From: Hyphomicrobiales bacterium
GTDB lineage: Bacteria > Pseudomonadota > Alphaproteobacteria > Rhizobiales > Rhizobiaceae
NCBI GenBank assembly: GCA_900465915.1
Contig: UBKJ01000029.1
Span: 149,181 to 213,180 of the forward strand
DNA length: 64,000 bases
Direction of reading: 5' to 3'
The notes under the pieces are model-generated. The model did not search any database. It was not told the origin of the DNA and saw only the letters and a list, made by a program, of their open reading frames with translations. The position numbers were made by a program, and so were the translations under genes. Shown here in pieces: positions 34,607-42,833 of the stretch. Numbering within the stretch: position 1 is the stretch's first letter; the number at the start of each line of letters is the position of its first letter.

Positions 34607-36429
34607 AACAGGCTCGGCTGGTGCGGCGTCTTCTCCCAGAAATGGGGCCGCCGCATCAACTGCCCCAGGGCCCGCCAGGCCGAGAGCGAGATGAAGACCC
34701 AATAGACCGGGATCGCCAGGAGATAGGTGTAGCCGCGCCGCTCGGTCGGCTCCATCGTCTTCAGGCCCAGCACGTAGAAGCTCGTATAGGCGAGCACGAT
34801 GTTCGACACGTCGACGACCGCCAGCCACAACCGGCCCGGAGCCGGCGGCGACAGCGCCAGCATCGGCAGGAGCACGACCAGCATCGCCAGCATCAGGGGA
34901 TGCAGCAGCGCCGAGCCGACGACGCCGACCGTATAGACCTGGTTGAACAGGAAGCGCCGCCAGCCCATTTCGCGCTGGACGCTGTGAGGCCGGCGGGCAT
35001 GGACCAGCCAGGTCTGCATCCAGCCCTTGAGCCAGCGGGTGCGCTGCCGGCGCCAGACGGCGTAGCTTTCCGGCGCGTCCTCGATGGTGCCGCGGCTGAT
35101 GACGCCGATGCGATAGCCGAAGCGGGCGAGGCGCACGCCCAGATCGGCGTCCTCGGTGACGTTGTAGGCGTCCCAGCCGCCGGCTTCCTCCAGCCGGTCG
35201 CGGCGGAAATGGTTCGACGTGCCGCCGAGCGGGATCACCAGCCCGCGCGCCGCCAGCCACGGCAGCAGGCCGCGAAACAGCGCCGCATATTCAAAGGCGA
35301 ACATGCGGGTGAGGAGGTTGCTGCGGAAATTGCCGATGATCAGCGGCGCCTGCACGCAGGCGAGCCGCTCGTCGCCGTCGCGGAAGGCCTGCCAGGCCTC
35401 GCGAAGCTGGTCGGGATGCGGCCGGTCCTCGGCGTCGAACACCGCCACCAGCGCGCCGCGCGCGAATTGCAGGGCGTAGTTGAGCGCCTTGGGCTTGGTG
35501 CGCGGGCCGCCCGCCGGCACCAGCACCAGCTCGAAGCAGGACGGCAGGCTGCGGGCGCGGATGGCGGCGATGGTCTCGGCGTCGTCCTTCTCGCAGACCA
35601 GCTTGACGTCGAGCTTGCTGCGCGGCCAGTTGAGCCGGCCCAGCACGGTGACGAGCTGGTCGACCACCTCCCGCTCGCGATAGAGCGGGACCAGCACCGT
35701 ATAGACCGGCAGCTCGCTGGACGGCGCGGGCTTCAATTCGGGAAAGCGCAGCCGCCCGCCGGCGGCGGCGGCGAAAAGCCGGATCAGCACGCAGCCGAAG
35801 AACAGCAGGCTCAGCGCCACATGCAGGACGAAGAGCGTGTGGCCCGGCCAGTTGACGAGGCCGGCGACCAGCGCATAAGCCGCCATGGCGATGGCGAAGG
35901 CCTGCGGCGTGTCGATGACCTGCGCCGCCGAGAGCGGCTCTGGGGTCATGCCATGCGCCCGCGCCACATGGTCCTTCTCGTATCGTTCGCGCAGGATCCG
36001 CCGCAGCGAGGATGGCGGGCAGATGCGCATGCGCGCCGCCAGCTCCGGCGATTCCCGCAGATGCTGCTGCAAAAGCGCGATGCGCTCCTGCGCCGGGGCG
36101 GTGTAGAGGCGGGTGCGGCCGTCCCTGCCGACCGCCATGACCTGCCTGAGCTCCATCGACATGGCCGGGGTGAGCGTATCCGGCGAAAAAATCTGCGCCG
36201 GCGTCAGGTCGTCGGCGTAGGTGACGCCGACATAATCCGCGATCGCCTCGTAGACCATGCTTTCGTCGACGGTATCGAGGCAGGCCAGCTCGTCGCAGAA
36301 ACTCGTGCCGTTGATCCGCGCCGCGTTGAAGGCTTTCGCCAGACATTGGCGCGCGACGCCGCGCGCCTCCAGCCTGGAAGATATGGCGCGGCATATCTCC
36401 AGCCCGGAATCGATCGATTCCACATTCAT
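34552..36429 (-). CDS. Membrane GT2 glycosyltransferase with N-terminal MshEN-like domain
   Basis: A 625-residue protein. Residues about 15-150 resemble the MshEN/T2SSE N-terminal fold (AIADYVGVTYADDL, then APAQERIALLQQHL and ICPPSSLRRILRERY). Hydrophobic helices follow (about 175-225). The GT2 domain has VYTVLVPLYREREVVDQLV, VCEKDDAETIAAI, VAVFDAEDRPHPDQL (DxD-like), TEDADLGVRLARFGY and the QxxRW-like RRQRTRWLKGWMQTW, as in processive synthases. Three to four C-terminal helices follow. Such MshEN-GT2 fusions resemble NfrB-like proteins and may respond to cyclic di-GMP, which is inferred. GGGGA precedes the ATG. Confidence 0.85.
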   Translation of the reverse strand: MNVESIDSGLEICRAISSRLEARGVARQCLAKAFNAARINGTSFCDELACLDTVDESMVYEAIADYVGVTYADDLTPAQIFSPDTLTPAMSMELRQVMAVGRDGRTRLYTAPAQERIALLQQHLRESPELAARMRICPPSSLRRILRERYEKDHVARAHGMTPEPLSAAQVIDTPQAFAIAMAAYALVAGLVNWPGHTLFVLHVALSLLFFGCVLIRLFAAAAGGRLRFPELKPAPSSELPVYTVLVPLYREREVVDQLVTVLGRLNWPRSKLDVKLVCEKDDAETIAAIRARSLPSCFELVLVPAGGPRTKPKALNYALQFARGALVAVFDAEDRPHPDQLREAWQAFRDGDERLACVQAPLIIGNFRSNLLTRMFAFEYAALFRGLLPWLAARGLVIPLGGTSNHFRRDRLEEAGGWDAYNVTEDADLGVRLARFGYRIGVISRGTIEDAPESYAVWRRQRTRWLKGWMQTWLVHARRPHSVQREMGWRRFLFNQVYTVGVVGSALLHPLMLAMLVVLLPMLALSPPAPGRLWLAVVDVSNIVLAYTSFYVLGLKTMEPTERRGYTYLLAIPVYWVFISLSAWRALGQLMRRPHFWEKTPHQPSLFYRPAEAPRNAAPLPITD

Positions 36430-36730
36430 AGCAGTCCCCGCTACTTCTATGATTAGATATCTGTAATTTACTTCATTCTTATTTCAATATTTGCTTATTT
36501 CTATGCCGTGTCTATTTATAGTGGAGAGAATATTGCGCCGATTGCAAATTTCAACCGAATTATTATCGGACGAAGACTTGACACGGATGGCGTTTTGCAT
36601 GCAGCGACCGCTCTTCTCCCGGCGAGTTTGCCGAGGCGCGCCGCAAGCGGTTGTTTTCACCGCGTTTATGCGGCATCACAGAGGCTCGCCCGCCGGCCGT
36701 CGCCGCGCGGGCCATGCCGGGAGCCTGCCG
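36430..36730. other. A/T-rich intergenic region with repeat, between GT2 and binding-protein genes
   Basis: No gene is supported here. The first 150 bases are strikingly A/T-rich for this genome and contain the palindrome AGATATCT (36455-36462). A 22-base block at 36651-36672 (containing TTTTCACCGCGTTTATG) is an exact copy of one at 5532-5553. The region holds promoters for the two divergent genes, but I could not place them with confidence. Confidence 0.5.
36651..36672. repeat. Exact second copy of the 22-base intergenic repeat
   Basis: Identical over 22 bases to 5532-5553. In the first copy a 20-base hairpin follows; here the flanks differ, so only the core is shared. It is a fragment of the mosaic intergenic repeat family seen at 32171-32270. 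Confidence 0.6.
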
Positions 36731-37576
36731 ATGTCCGTCCCCAAAGCCCGCCTTGTGACCGCCGCGGCCGCGCTGACGGCGCTATGGGCGACACAGGTCC
36801 CGGCGGCGGAGCCCACACCGCCGGCCTTCTTCAGCGAGAAGGAACGGCTGCCGCTGCCCTCGCTGCAGGGGCTCAGCCGGCTGCGCTTCGTCACCACGGT
36901 GGATTTCCCGCCCTTCAACGCGCTCGACGGCGCCGGACGGCTCGGCGGCTACAATGTCGACCTCGCCCGCGCGCTCTGCCGGCAGCTCGGGCTCGACGCC
37001 ATCTGCCAGATCGAGGCCGTTCCATGGAACGAGCTGACGGCGCGGCTTCTGTCCGGCGACGCCGACGCCATCGTCGCCGGGCTGCAGCCGACCGACGACA
37101 ACCGGACCGAGCTCGCCTTCACGCGCAGCTATCTGCGCCTGCCGGCGCGCTTCGCCACCCGCCGCGACAAGGGTTTTGCGGGGCCGGCGGCGACGGCGGT
37201 CAAGGACAGGCCGGTCGGCGTCATCGCCCGCACCGCGCATGAGCAGCTTCTCAAGGCCTATTTTCCGCAGGCCCGCGCCGTCCCCTATCCCGACCGCGAC
37301 GCCATGCTGGCCGATCTCGCCGGCGGCAAGATCGACGCCGTCTTCGACGACGGCATGCGGCTGTCCTTCTGGCTCGACGGCGACAAGGGAAGCTGCTGCG
37401 CCTTCGCCGACGGCCCCTATCTCGCGCCGCAATATCTCGGCTCCGGCCTCTCCATCGCCGTCGCCCGCAAGAACGCGCCGCTGCAGGCCGCGCTCGACAA
37501 CGCGCTCCACGCCTTGCAGCAGAACGGGACGCTGACCGAGCTGTACCTGCGCTATTTCCCGACCAGTTTCTATTAA
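36731..37576 (+). CDS. Amino-acid-type ABC transporter substrate-binding protein (family 3)
   Basis: A 281-residue periplasmic binding protein. The signal peptide is MSVPKARLVTAAAALTALWA, with cleavage near VPA-AE. Family 3 sequence is LRFVTTVDFPPFNALDGAGR, GGYNVDLARALCRQLGLDAI, NELTARLLSGDADAIVAGL and GGKIDAVFDDGMRL. GGGAG eight bases before the ATG decides the start. No permease or ATPase gene is adjacent, so it is an orphan binding protein; it may serve a transporter elsewhere or act as a sensor. A terminator follows directly. Confidence 0.88.
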   Translation: MSVPKARLVTAAAALTALWATQVPAAEPTPPAFFSEKERLPLPSLQGLSRLRFVTTVDFPPFNALDGAGRLGGYNVDLARALCRQLGLDAICQIEAVPWNELTARLLSGDADAIVAGLQPTDDNRTELAFTRSYLRLPARFATRRDKGFAGPAATAVKDRPVGVIARTAHEQLLKAYFPQARAVPYPDRDAMLADLAGGKIDAVFDDGMRLSFWLDGDKGSCCAFADGPYLAPQYLGSGLSIAVARKNAPLQAALDNALHALQQNGTLTELYLRYFPTSFY

Positions 37577-37583
37577 AGAAAAA

Positions 37584-37610
37584 CCCCGCCTTTCGGCGGG
37601 GTCTTTTTTT
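37584..37610. terminator. Bidirectional intrinsic terminator
   Basis: CCCCGCC-TTTC-GGCGGGG followed by TCTTTTTTT on the plus strand. On the minus strand the same stem is followed by TTTTTCT. It therefore serves both the binding-protein gene and the convergent RND operon. Confidence 0.92.
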
Positions 37611-37614
37611 AGCT

Positions 37615-40600
37615 TCAGTGCGCTTCTCCGGGGGCCTCGGGGCTTGCCGCCCGCGAGGCCGCGATCTCGTCCTCGTCCGACCGTTTCACCGGCTGTTTCC
37701 AGGCGATGAGGCGATAGAACATCGGGATGAAGAAGGTCGCGACGAAGGTCGCCGCCAGCATGCCGCCGATGACGCCGGTGCCGATGGCGTGGCGGCTGGC
37801 GGAGCCCGCGCCGGTGCTGATCGCCAGCGGAACCACGCCCAGCACGAAGGCGAGCGAGGTCATGACGATCGGGCGGAAGCGCAGGCGCGCGGCCTCGGCC
37901 GCCGCCTCGACGGCCGACTTGCCCTCCTCGCGCTGCAGCACCGCGAACTCCACGATCAGGATGGCGTTCTTGGCCGCGAGGCCGATCAGCGTCACCAGGC
38001 CGATCTGGAAATAGACGTCGTTGGTGAGCCCGCGCAGCAGCGTGGCCAGCAGCGCGCCGAACACGGCGAAGGGCACCGCCGTGATGACGGCCAGCGGCAG
38101 CGTCCAGCGCTCGTACTGGGCGGCGAGGATCAGGAACACCATGATCATGCCGAAGATCATCGCCTGGCTGCCGGTGCCGCTGGTGGTGACTTCCTGATAG
38201 GCCGAGCCGGTCCAGGCGATCTGGTAGCCCTGCGGCAGCACCTGCGCCGCCACTTCCTGCATCGCCTTGATGGCGTCGCCGGAAGTGTAGCCGGGGGCCG
38301 GATTGCCGGTGACCTTGGCCGCGTCGAAGCCGTTGAAGCGTTCGAGCTGGTCGGGGCCGACGATGCGCTTGACGGTCACCAGCGCGCTCAGCGGGATCAT
38401 GCTGCCGGAATCGGCGCGCACGAAGACGTGCTTGAGGTCGCTGGGATCGCGGCGGAAATCGGCCTCGGACTGCAGGTTGACCTGGTAGTTGCGGCCGAAC
38501 AGCGTGAAGTCGTTGACATAGAGGCTGCCGAAGGTGGCCTGCATGGCCGTGAACACCGAATTGATCGGCACGCCCATGGCCTTGGCCCGCTCGCGGTCGA
38601 GCTGGATGTCGTATTGCGGCACGTTGGGGCTGAAGGTGGTGCGCACGCCCGCCAGCTCCGGCCGCTTGGCGGCGGCGTCGGTCAGAAGCTTGGTGGCGCG
38701 CGTCAGCGATTCCACGCCGCCGCCGGTGCGGTCCTGGAGATAGAGCTCGAAGCCGCCCGTGGTGCTGAGGCCCATGATCGGCGGCGGGTTGAAGGCGAGG
38801 ATCAGCCCGTCCTTGATGCCGGCGTTCATGCCCATGATGGCGCCCGGCAGGTTGCGGGCGTCGAGATCGGCGCTCTTGCGCTGCTTCCAGTCCTTCAGCA
38901 TGATGAACATGGTGCCGGCGCTGGTCTTGAGGCCGCCCGACAGAAGGTCGAAGCCGGAGACGGCGAAGACGTTCTCGACCGCCGGATGCTTGCGGATGTT
39001 CTCGCTCGCCTGCTTGAGCACTTCCGTGGTGCGCTCCAGCGAGGCCGCCGGCGGCAGCACCGCGACGGAGAACAGGTAGCCCTGGTCCTCGTCGGGAAGC
39101 AGCGAGCCCGGCACGCGCTGGAACAGATAGGCCATGCCGCCCAGGATGCCGGCGAAGATCACCAGGCCGATGACGAAACGCTTGAGGAAGAAGCGCACGC
39201 CCGTCGTGTAGCCGCGCGTCAGCCGGTCGAAGAAGCGGTTGAAGACGCGGAAGGGCAGCATCGGCTCGTGATGGCCGGGCTTGAGGATCAGCGCGCAGAG
39301 CGCCGGCGTCAGCGACAGCGCCACCACGCCCGACACCGTGACCGAGATGGCGATGGTGACGGCGAACTGCTTGTACATCTGGCCGACCAGGCCGCCCATG
39401 AAGGCGACCGGGATGAACACGGCGCAGAGCACAAGCACGATGGCGATGACCGGGCCGGTCACCTCGCCCATGGCCTTGATGGCGGCCTGGCGCGGCGGCA
39501 GCCGGTCCTGCGTCATGATGCGCTCGACGTTCTCCAGCACCACGATGGCGTCGTCGACCACGATGCCGATGGCGAGCACCAGGCCGAACAATGTCAAAAG
39601 GTTGATCGAGAAGCCCAGCACATACATGCCCGCGAAGGTGCCGATGATGGAGATCGGCACGGCGATGACGGGAATGAGCGTGGCGCGCCAGTTCTGCAGG
39701 AAGATGAACACCACCAGCACGACGAGGATGATGGCCTCGATGAAGGTGTGGATGACTTCCTCGACCGAGACCTTGATGAACTTGGTCGTGTCGAAGGGGA
39801 TGGAGTAGTCGACGCCCTGCGGGAAGCTGGCCTTCAGCTCGTCCATGCGATGCTGGATCAGCTCCATCGTGTTGAGCGCATTGGCGCCGGGCTGGAGATA
39901 GATGGCGATCGGCACGGCGGGCGTGCCGTTGAGATTGCTGTCGACCAGATAGCTCTTGGTGCCCAGCTCCACCCGCGCCACGTCCTTGAGCCGCAGCGTG
40001 GCGGCGTTCTTGTCGGAGCGCAGGATGATGTTCTCGAAGCCCGCCACGTCCGGCAGGCGGCCTTGCGTCGTCGCCGTATAGGTGAAGGGCCCGGCATGGG
40101 CGTCGGGCTGGTCGCCGAAGCGGCCGGCGGCGAACTGGGCGTTCTGCTCCTGGATGGCGTTGGAGACGTCGGTGGGGGTGAGGTTGTATTGCGCGAGCTT
40201 GTCGGGGCGCAGCCAGATGCGCATCGAATAGTCGATATTGCCCAGGAGCTGCACGTCGCCCACGCCCGGCAGGCGCTTGAGGTCGTCGACGACGTTCAGG
40301 AGCGCGTAATTGCCGACATAGGTGCGGTCGTAGAGGCCGTTCTTGGCGAACATCGACACCATGCCCAGGATGGTGGTCGAGCGCTTGTTGACCGTCACGC
40401 CGAGGCGCTGCACGTCCTGCGGCAGCGAGGAGACGGCGCGCTGCACGCGGTTGTTGACGTTGATGGTGGCCTGGTCGGCGTCGGTGCCGAGCGCGAAGGT
40501 GACCGTGAGCTGCATCGTGCCGCTGCCGAGGCTCGACGACTGCATGTAGATCATGTTCTCCACGCCGTTGATCTGCTGTTCGATCGGCGAGGCGACGGTC

Positions 40601-40776
40601 TGGGTCAGGGTTTCGGCGCTGGCGCCGGGATAGGTGGCGCTGACCACCACCTGCGGCGGCGTCAGCTCGGGATATTGCGCAATGGGCAGGATTCGGATCG
40701 AGACCAGGCCCGCCAGCACGATGATGATCGAGATGACCGCCGCGAAAACCGGACGGTCGACGAAGAATCTGTTCAT
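37615..40776 (-). CDS. RND efflux transporter, inner-membrane pump (AcrB/MexB-like, HAE1)
   Basis: A 1053-residue trimeric proton-driven exporter of hydrophobic compounds. The N-terminus MNRFFVDRPVFAAVISIIIV is typical of HAE1. GIVVDDAIVVLENVER in helix 4 carries the proton-relay aspartate pair; helix 10-12 sequence includes AILIVEFAV and FRPIVMTSLAFVLGVVPLAI. Twelve helices and two large periplasmic loops are evident. It starts within the stop of the adaptor gene (ATGA). No outer-membrane factor gene is nearby, so it must share a TolC-like channel, as Brucella BepDE does with BepC. Confidence 0.95.
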   Translation of the reverse strand: MNRFFVDRPVFAAVISIIIVLAGLVSIRILPIAQYPELTPPQVVVSATYPGASAETLTQTVASPIEQQINGVENMIYMQSSSLGSGTMQLTVTFALGTDADQATINVNNRVQRAVSSLPQDVQRLGVTVNKRSTTILGMVSMFAKNGLYDRTYVGNYALLNVVDDLKRLPGVGDVQLLGNIDYSMRIWLRPDKLAQYNLTPTDVSNAIQEQNAQFAAGRFGDQPDAHAGPFTYTATTQGRLPDVAGFENIILRSDKNAATLRLKDVARVELGTKSYLVDSNLNGTPAVPIAIYLQPGANALNTMELIQHRMDELKASFPQGVDYSIPFDTTKFIKVSVEEVIHTFIEAIILVVLVVFIFLQNWRATLIPVIAVPISIIGTFAGMYVLGFSINLLTLFGLVLAIGIVVDDAIVVLENVERIMTQDRLPPRQAAIKAMGEVTGPVIAIVLVLCAVFIPVAFMGGLVGQMYKQFAVTIAISVTVSGVVALSLTPALCALILKPGHHEPMLPFRVFNRFFDRLTRGYTTGVRFFLKRFVIGLVIFAGILGGMAYLFQRVPGSLLPDEDQGYLFSVAVLPPAASLERTTEVLKQASENIRKHPAVENVFAVSGFDLLSGGLKTSAGTMFIMLKDWKQRKSADLDARNLPGAIMGMNAGIKDGLILAFNPPPIMGLSTTGGFELYLQDRTGGGVESLTRATKLLTDAAAKRPELAGVRTTFSPNVPQYDIQLDRERAKAMGVPINSVFTAMQATFGSLYVNDFTLFGRNYQVNLQSEADFRRDPSDLKHVFVRADSGSMIPLSALVTVKRIVGPDQLERFNGFDAAKVTGNPAPGYTSGDAIKAMQEVAAQVLPQGYQIAWTGSAYQEVTTSGTGSQAMIFGMIMVFLILAAQYERWTLPLAVITAVPFAVFGALLATLLRGLTNDVYFQIGLVTLIGLAAKNAILIVEFAVLQREEGKSAVEAAAEAARLRFRPIVMTSLAFVLGVVPLAISTGAGSASRHAIGTGVIGGMLAATFVATFFIPMFYRLIAWKQPVKRSDEDEIAASRAASPEAPGEAH

Positions 40777-41969
40777 TGCTTGTCCGCCGCCTTCTTCGTT
40801 CCGGCCGCATCGGCCGCCTTGTCGTCCGCCGCCGGGGCGGCGTCGGTGGGCTGCACCGGCGCGCCGGGCGCGACCTTGACGACGCCCTCGGTGATGATGC
40901 GGTCGCCGGCGGCGAGACCCTTGGAGATCAGCCAGCCGTCCGGCAGCTCGCGCGCCACGGTGACGGGACGGATCTCGGCGACGTTGTTGGCGCCCAGCAC
41001 ATAGACGAACTGGCCCTGCGGGCTCTGCATCAGCGCGGCCTTGGGCACGGTGATGGCGTCGGAGATGGTGACGCCGAGCAGCGAGGCGCGCACGAACTGG
41101 CCCGGAATGAGCCGGCGCGCCGGATTGTCGACCACCGCGCGCACGCCGAGCGTGCCGGTCTCGGTGTCGAGCGTCGAGGAGGTGAAGTCGATGACGCCCT
41201 CGTGGTCGTAGGCCTGGCCGTCGCCGAAATAGATGCGGATCTTCAGCTTGTCGGCGTCCTGGCCGGTGGCGCCGCGCTCGGCGCGCAGCTTGCGGATTTC
41301 CGCCGCTTCCGTGTCGGTGAAGGAGAAATTGACATAGACCGGGTCGAGCTGGGTGATCGAGGTCAGGAGGCTCGACGCGGCGTCGGTGCCGATGAGGCTG
41401 CCTTCCGAGACCTGCTCGCGGCTGGTGATGCCGGTCAGCGGCGCGGTGACCTTGGTGTAGCTCAGGTTGAGCTGCGCCGTGCGCAATTGCGCCACGGCGG
41501 CGTCGACGGCGGCCTTGTTGAGGTCGCGCGTGGCGACGGCCGAATCGCGCACCGAGGCGCTCTGCACCTTCTGCACGACGAGCTGCTCGGCGCGCTCGGC
41601 GTCGCGGATCGACTGCTGGTACTGGGCCTGCGCCTGGGCGACCTGCGCCTGCGCCTTCTCCAGCTCCGCCTGGTAGGGGGCGGGGTCGATCTCGAACAGC
41701 ACGTCGCCGGCCTTGACCTCCGTGCCCTCGATGAAATTGCGGTGCAGGAGGATGCCCCCCACCCGCGCGCGCACCTGCACGTCGCGGAAGGCGCTGACGC
41801 GGGCCGCGTAATCGTAGGTCACGGGGATTTCATGCGGCTTAATCGCCGCCACGGTCACCTGCGGCGGCGGCGGGGTCGCGCCCGCGCCCTGCGCCAGCGC
41901 CGACGACGCCGCCAGAATGACAAAAGCGGTCCCTGCCGCGACAAGCCGGATGGAACGGTTCATGGTCAT
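40773..41969 (-). CDS. RND efflux periplasmic adaptor (AcrA/MexA-like)
   Basis: A 398-residue membrane-fusion protein. An N-terminal export signal (IRLVAAGTAFVILAASSALA) lacks a clear lipobox Cys, so it is periplasmic rather than a lipoprotein. Domains in order are a lipoyl half (RARVGGILLHRNFIEGTEVK), a coiled-coil hairpin (about 100-165), the second lipoyl half (LSYTKVTAPLTGITSREQVS), a beta barrel and a membrane-proximal domain. The start at MTMNRS is chosen over MNRS two codons later. First gene of the operon, repressed by the divergent TetR protein by inference. Confidence 0.93.
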   Translation of the reverse strand: MTMNRSIRLVAAGTAFVILAASSALAQGAGATPPPPQVTVAAIKPHEIPVTYDYAARVSAFRDVQVRARVGGILLHRNFIEGTEVKAGDVLFEIDPAPYQAELEKAQAQVAQAQAQYQQSIRDAERAEQLVVQKVQSASVRDSAVATRDLNKAAVDAAVAQLRTAQLNLSYTKVTAPLTGITSREQVSEGSLIGTDAASSLLTSITQLDPVYVNFSFTDTEAAEIRKLRAERGATGQDADKLKIRIYFGDGQAYDHEGVIDFTSSTLDTETGTLGVRAVVDNPARRLIPGQFVRASLLGVTISDAITVPKAALMQSPQGQFVYVLGANNVAEIRPVTVARELPDGWLISKGLAAGDRIITEGVVKVAPGAPVQPTDAAPAADDKAADAAGTKKAADKQ

Positions 41970-42004
41970 GTGGGTTTCGCCCTCGCTCTCGCATGACGCC
42001 AGAT

Positions 42005-42022
42005 AAACATACACGTATGTTT
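42005..42022. promoter_or_regulatory. Probable TetR/AcrR operator between the RND operon and tetR
   Basis: AAACATACACGTATGTTT is a palindrome with one mismatched central pair. It sits between divergent efflux and TetR genes, overlaps the -35 element of the plus-strand promoter (TTGTAA 42021-42026; TATAGT 42043-42048, 16-base spacer), and lies inside a likely minus-strand promoter. Sequence style is like known acrR and ttgR operators. Confidence 0.75.
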
Positions 42023-42127
42023 GTAAATACGGAAAGCCGTGCTATAGTCAATCACTGATCGTCGCGGATCACAAATGAGTTATACGAAAGAGCGTGGAAA
42101 AGCAGCAGGCTTTTCCGGGAACCGCCC

Positions 42128-42748
42128 ATGCGCAGAACCAAAGCCGAAGCCGCCGAGACGCGGGACGCCATCCTGGCCGCCGCCGAGGCGGTGTTCCTGG
42201 AGCGCGGCGTCAACCAGGCGACGCTCAACGAGATCGCCTGCCGGGCCGGGGTGACGCGCGGGGCGATCTATTTCCATTTCCACGACAAGCGCGACGTCTT
42301 CCACGCCATCATCGCCCGCGCCCGCTTCCCGCAGGAGGAGATCATGGCGCAGGCGGCGCGCTGCGAGCATCCCGACCCGCTCGACGTCCTCCAGCAGTCG
42401 ATCCTGGCGGCGCTGACCCTGTTCCAGACCGACGCGCGGCAGCAGAACATCTTCACCATCATCCGCCAGCGCTGCGAATATGTGGGCGAGATGGCGGCGG
42501 TGCTGGAGCGCCTCAAGGAGGCGCGCGCCGACGTGCTGGCGCTGTTCCGCGGACTTCTCGACGTGGCCGAGCGGCGCGGCGAGCTGGCCCCCGGCTGGAG
42601 CGCTGTCGCGGCGGCGCCGATCCTGCTCGCCATGGTGTGCGGGCTCCTGACCGAATGGCTGCACGGCGACCGCGATTTCGACCTCGCCGGCGGCGGCGGC
42701 CGGGCGGTGGCGACCTTCATCCGCTCGCTGAAGGCCGGGCGCGGCTAA
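42128..42748 (+). CDS. TetR/AcrR family repressor of the RND operon
   Basis: A 206-residue regulator. The helix-turn-helix is at about 13-55 (ILAAAEAVFLERGVNQATLN, then VTRGAIYFHFHDKRDVF), with a C-terminal ligand-binding domain of the AcrR C-terminal type. It is divergent from the RND adaptor gene with the palindrome between them, the arrangement of acrR-acrAB, mexR-like and bepR-bepDE loci. It probably represses both its own gene and the pump and is released by pump substrates. Confidence 0.93.
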   Translation: MRRTKAEAAETRDAILAAAEAVFLERGVNQATLNEIACRAGVTRGAIYFHFHDKRDVFHAIIARARFPQEEIMAQAARCEHPDPLDVLQQSILAALTLFQTDARQQNIFTIIRQRCEYVGEMAAVLERLKEARADVLALFRGLLDVAERRGELAPGWSAVAAAPILLAMVCGLLTEWLHGDRDFDLAGGGGRAVATFIRSLKAGRG

Positions 42749-42833
42749 TTTACGCTTACGTCAATGTTACTCTTGCGCGGGCGCGCAAACTCGACCACAC
42801 TCCGCGCCAAAGGGCATTGCGCAGGGAGGCGAC

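Noticed and set aside
37618..41004. A very long plus-strand frame opposite the RND pump gene
   Set aside because: It is the high-GC shadow of the pump and adaptor genes; composition is His/Arg/Gln-rich without any domain, and the minus strand encodes classic RND proteins.
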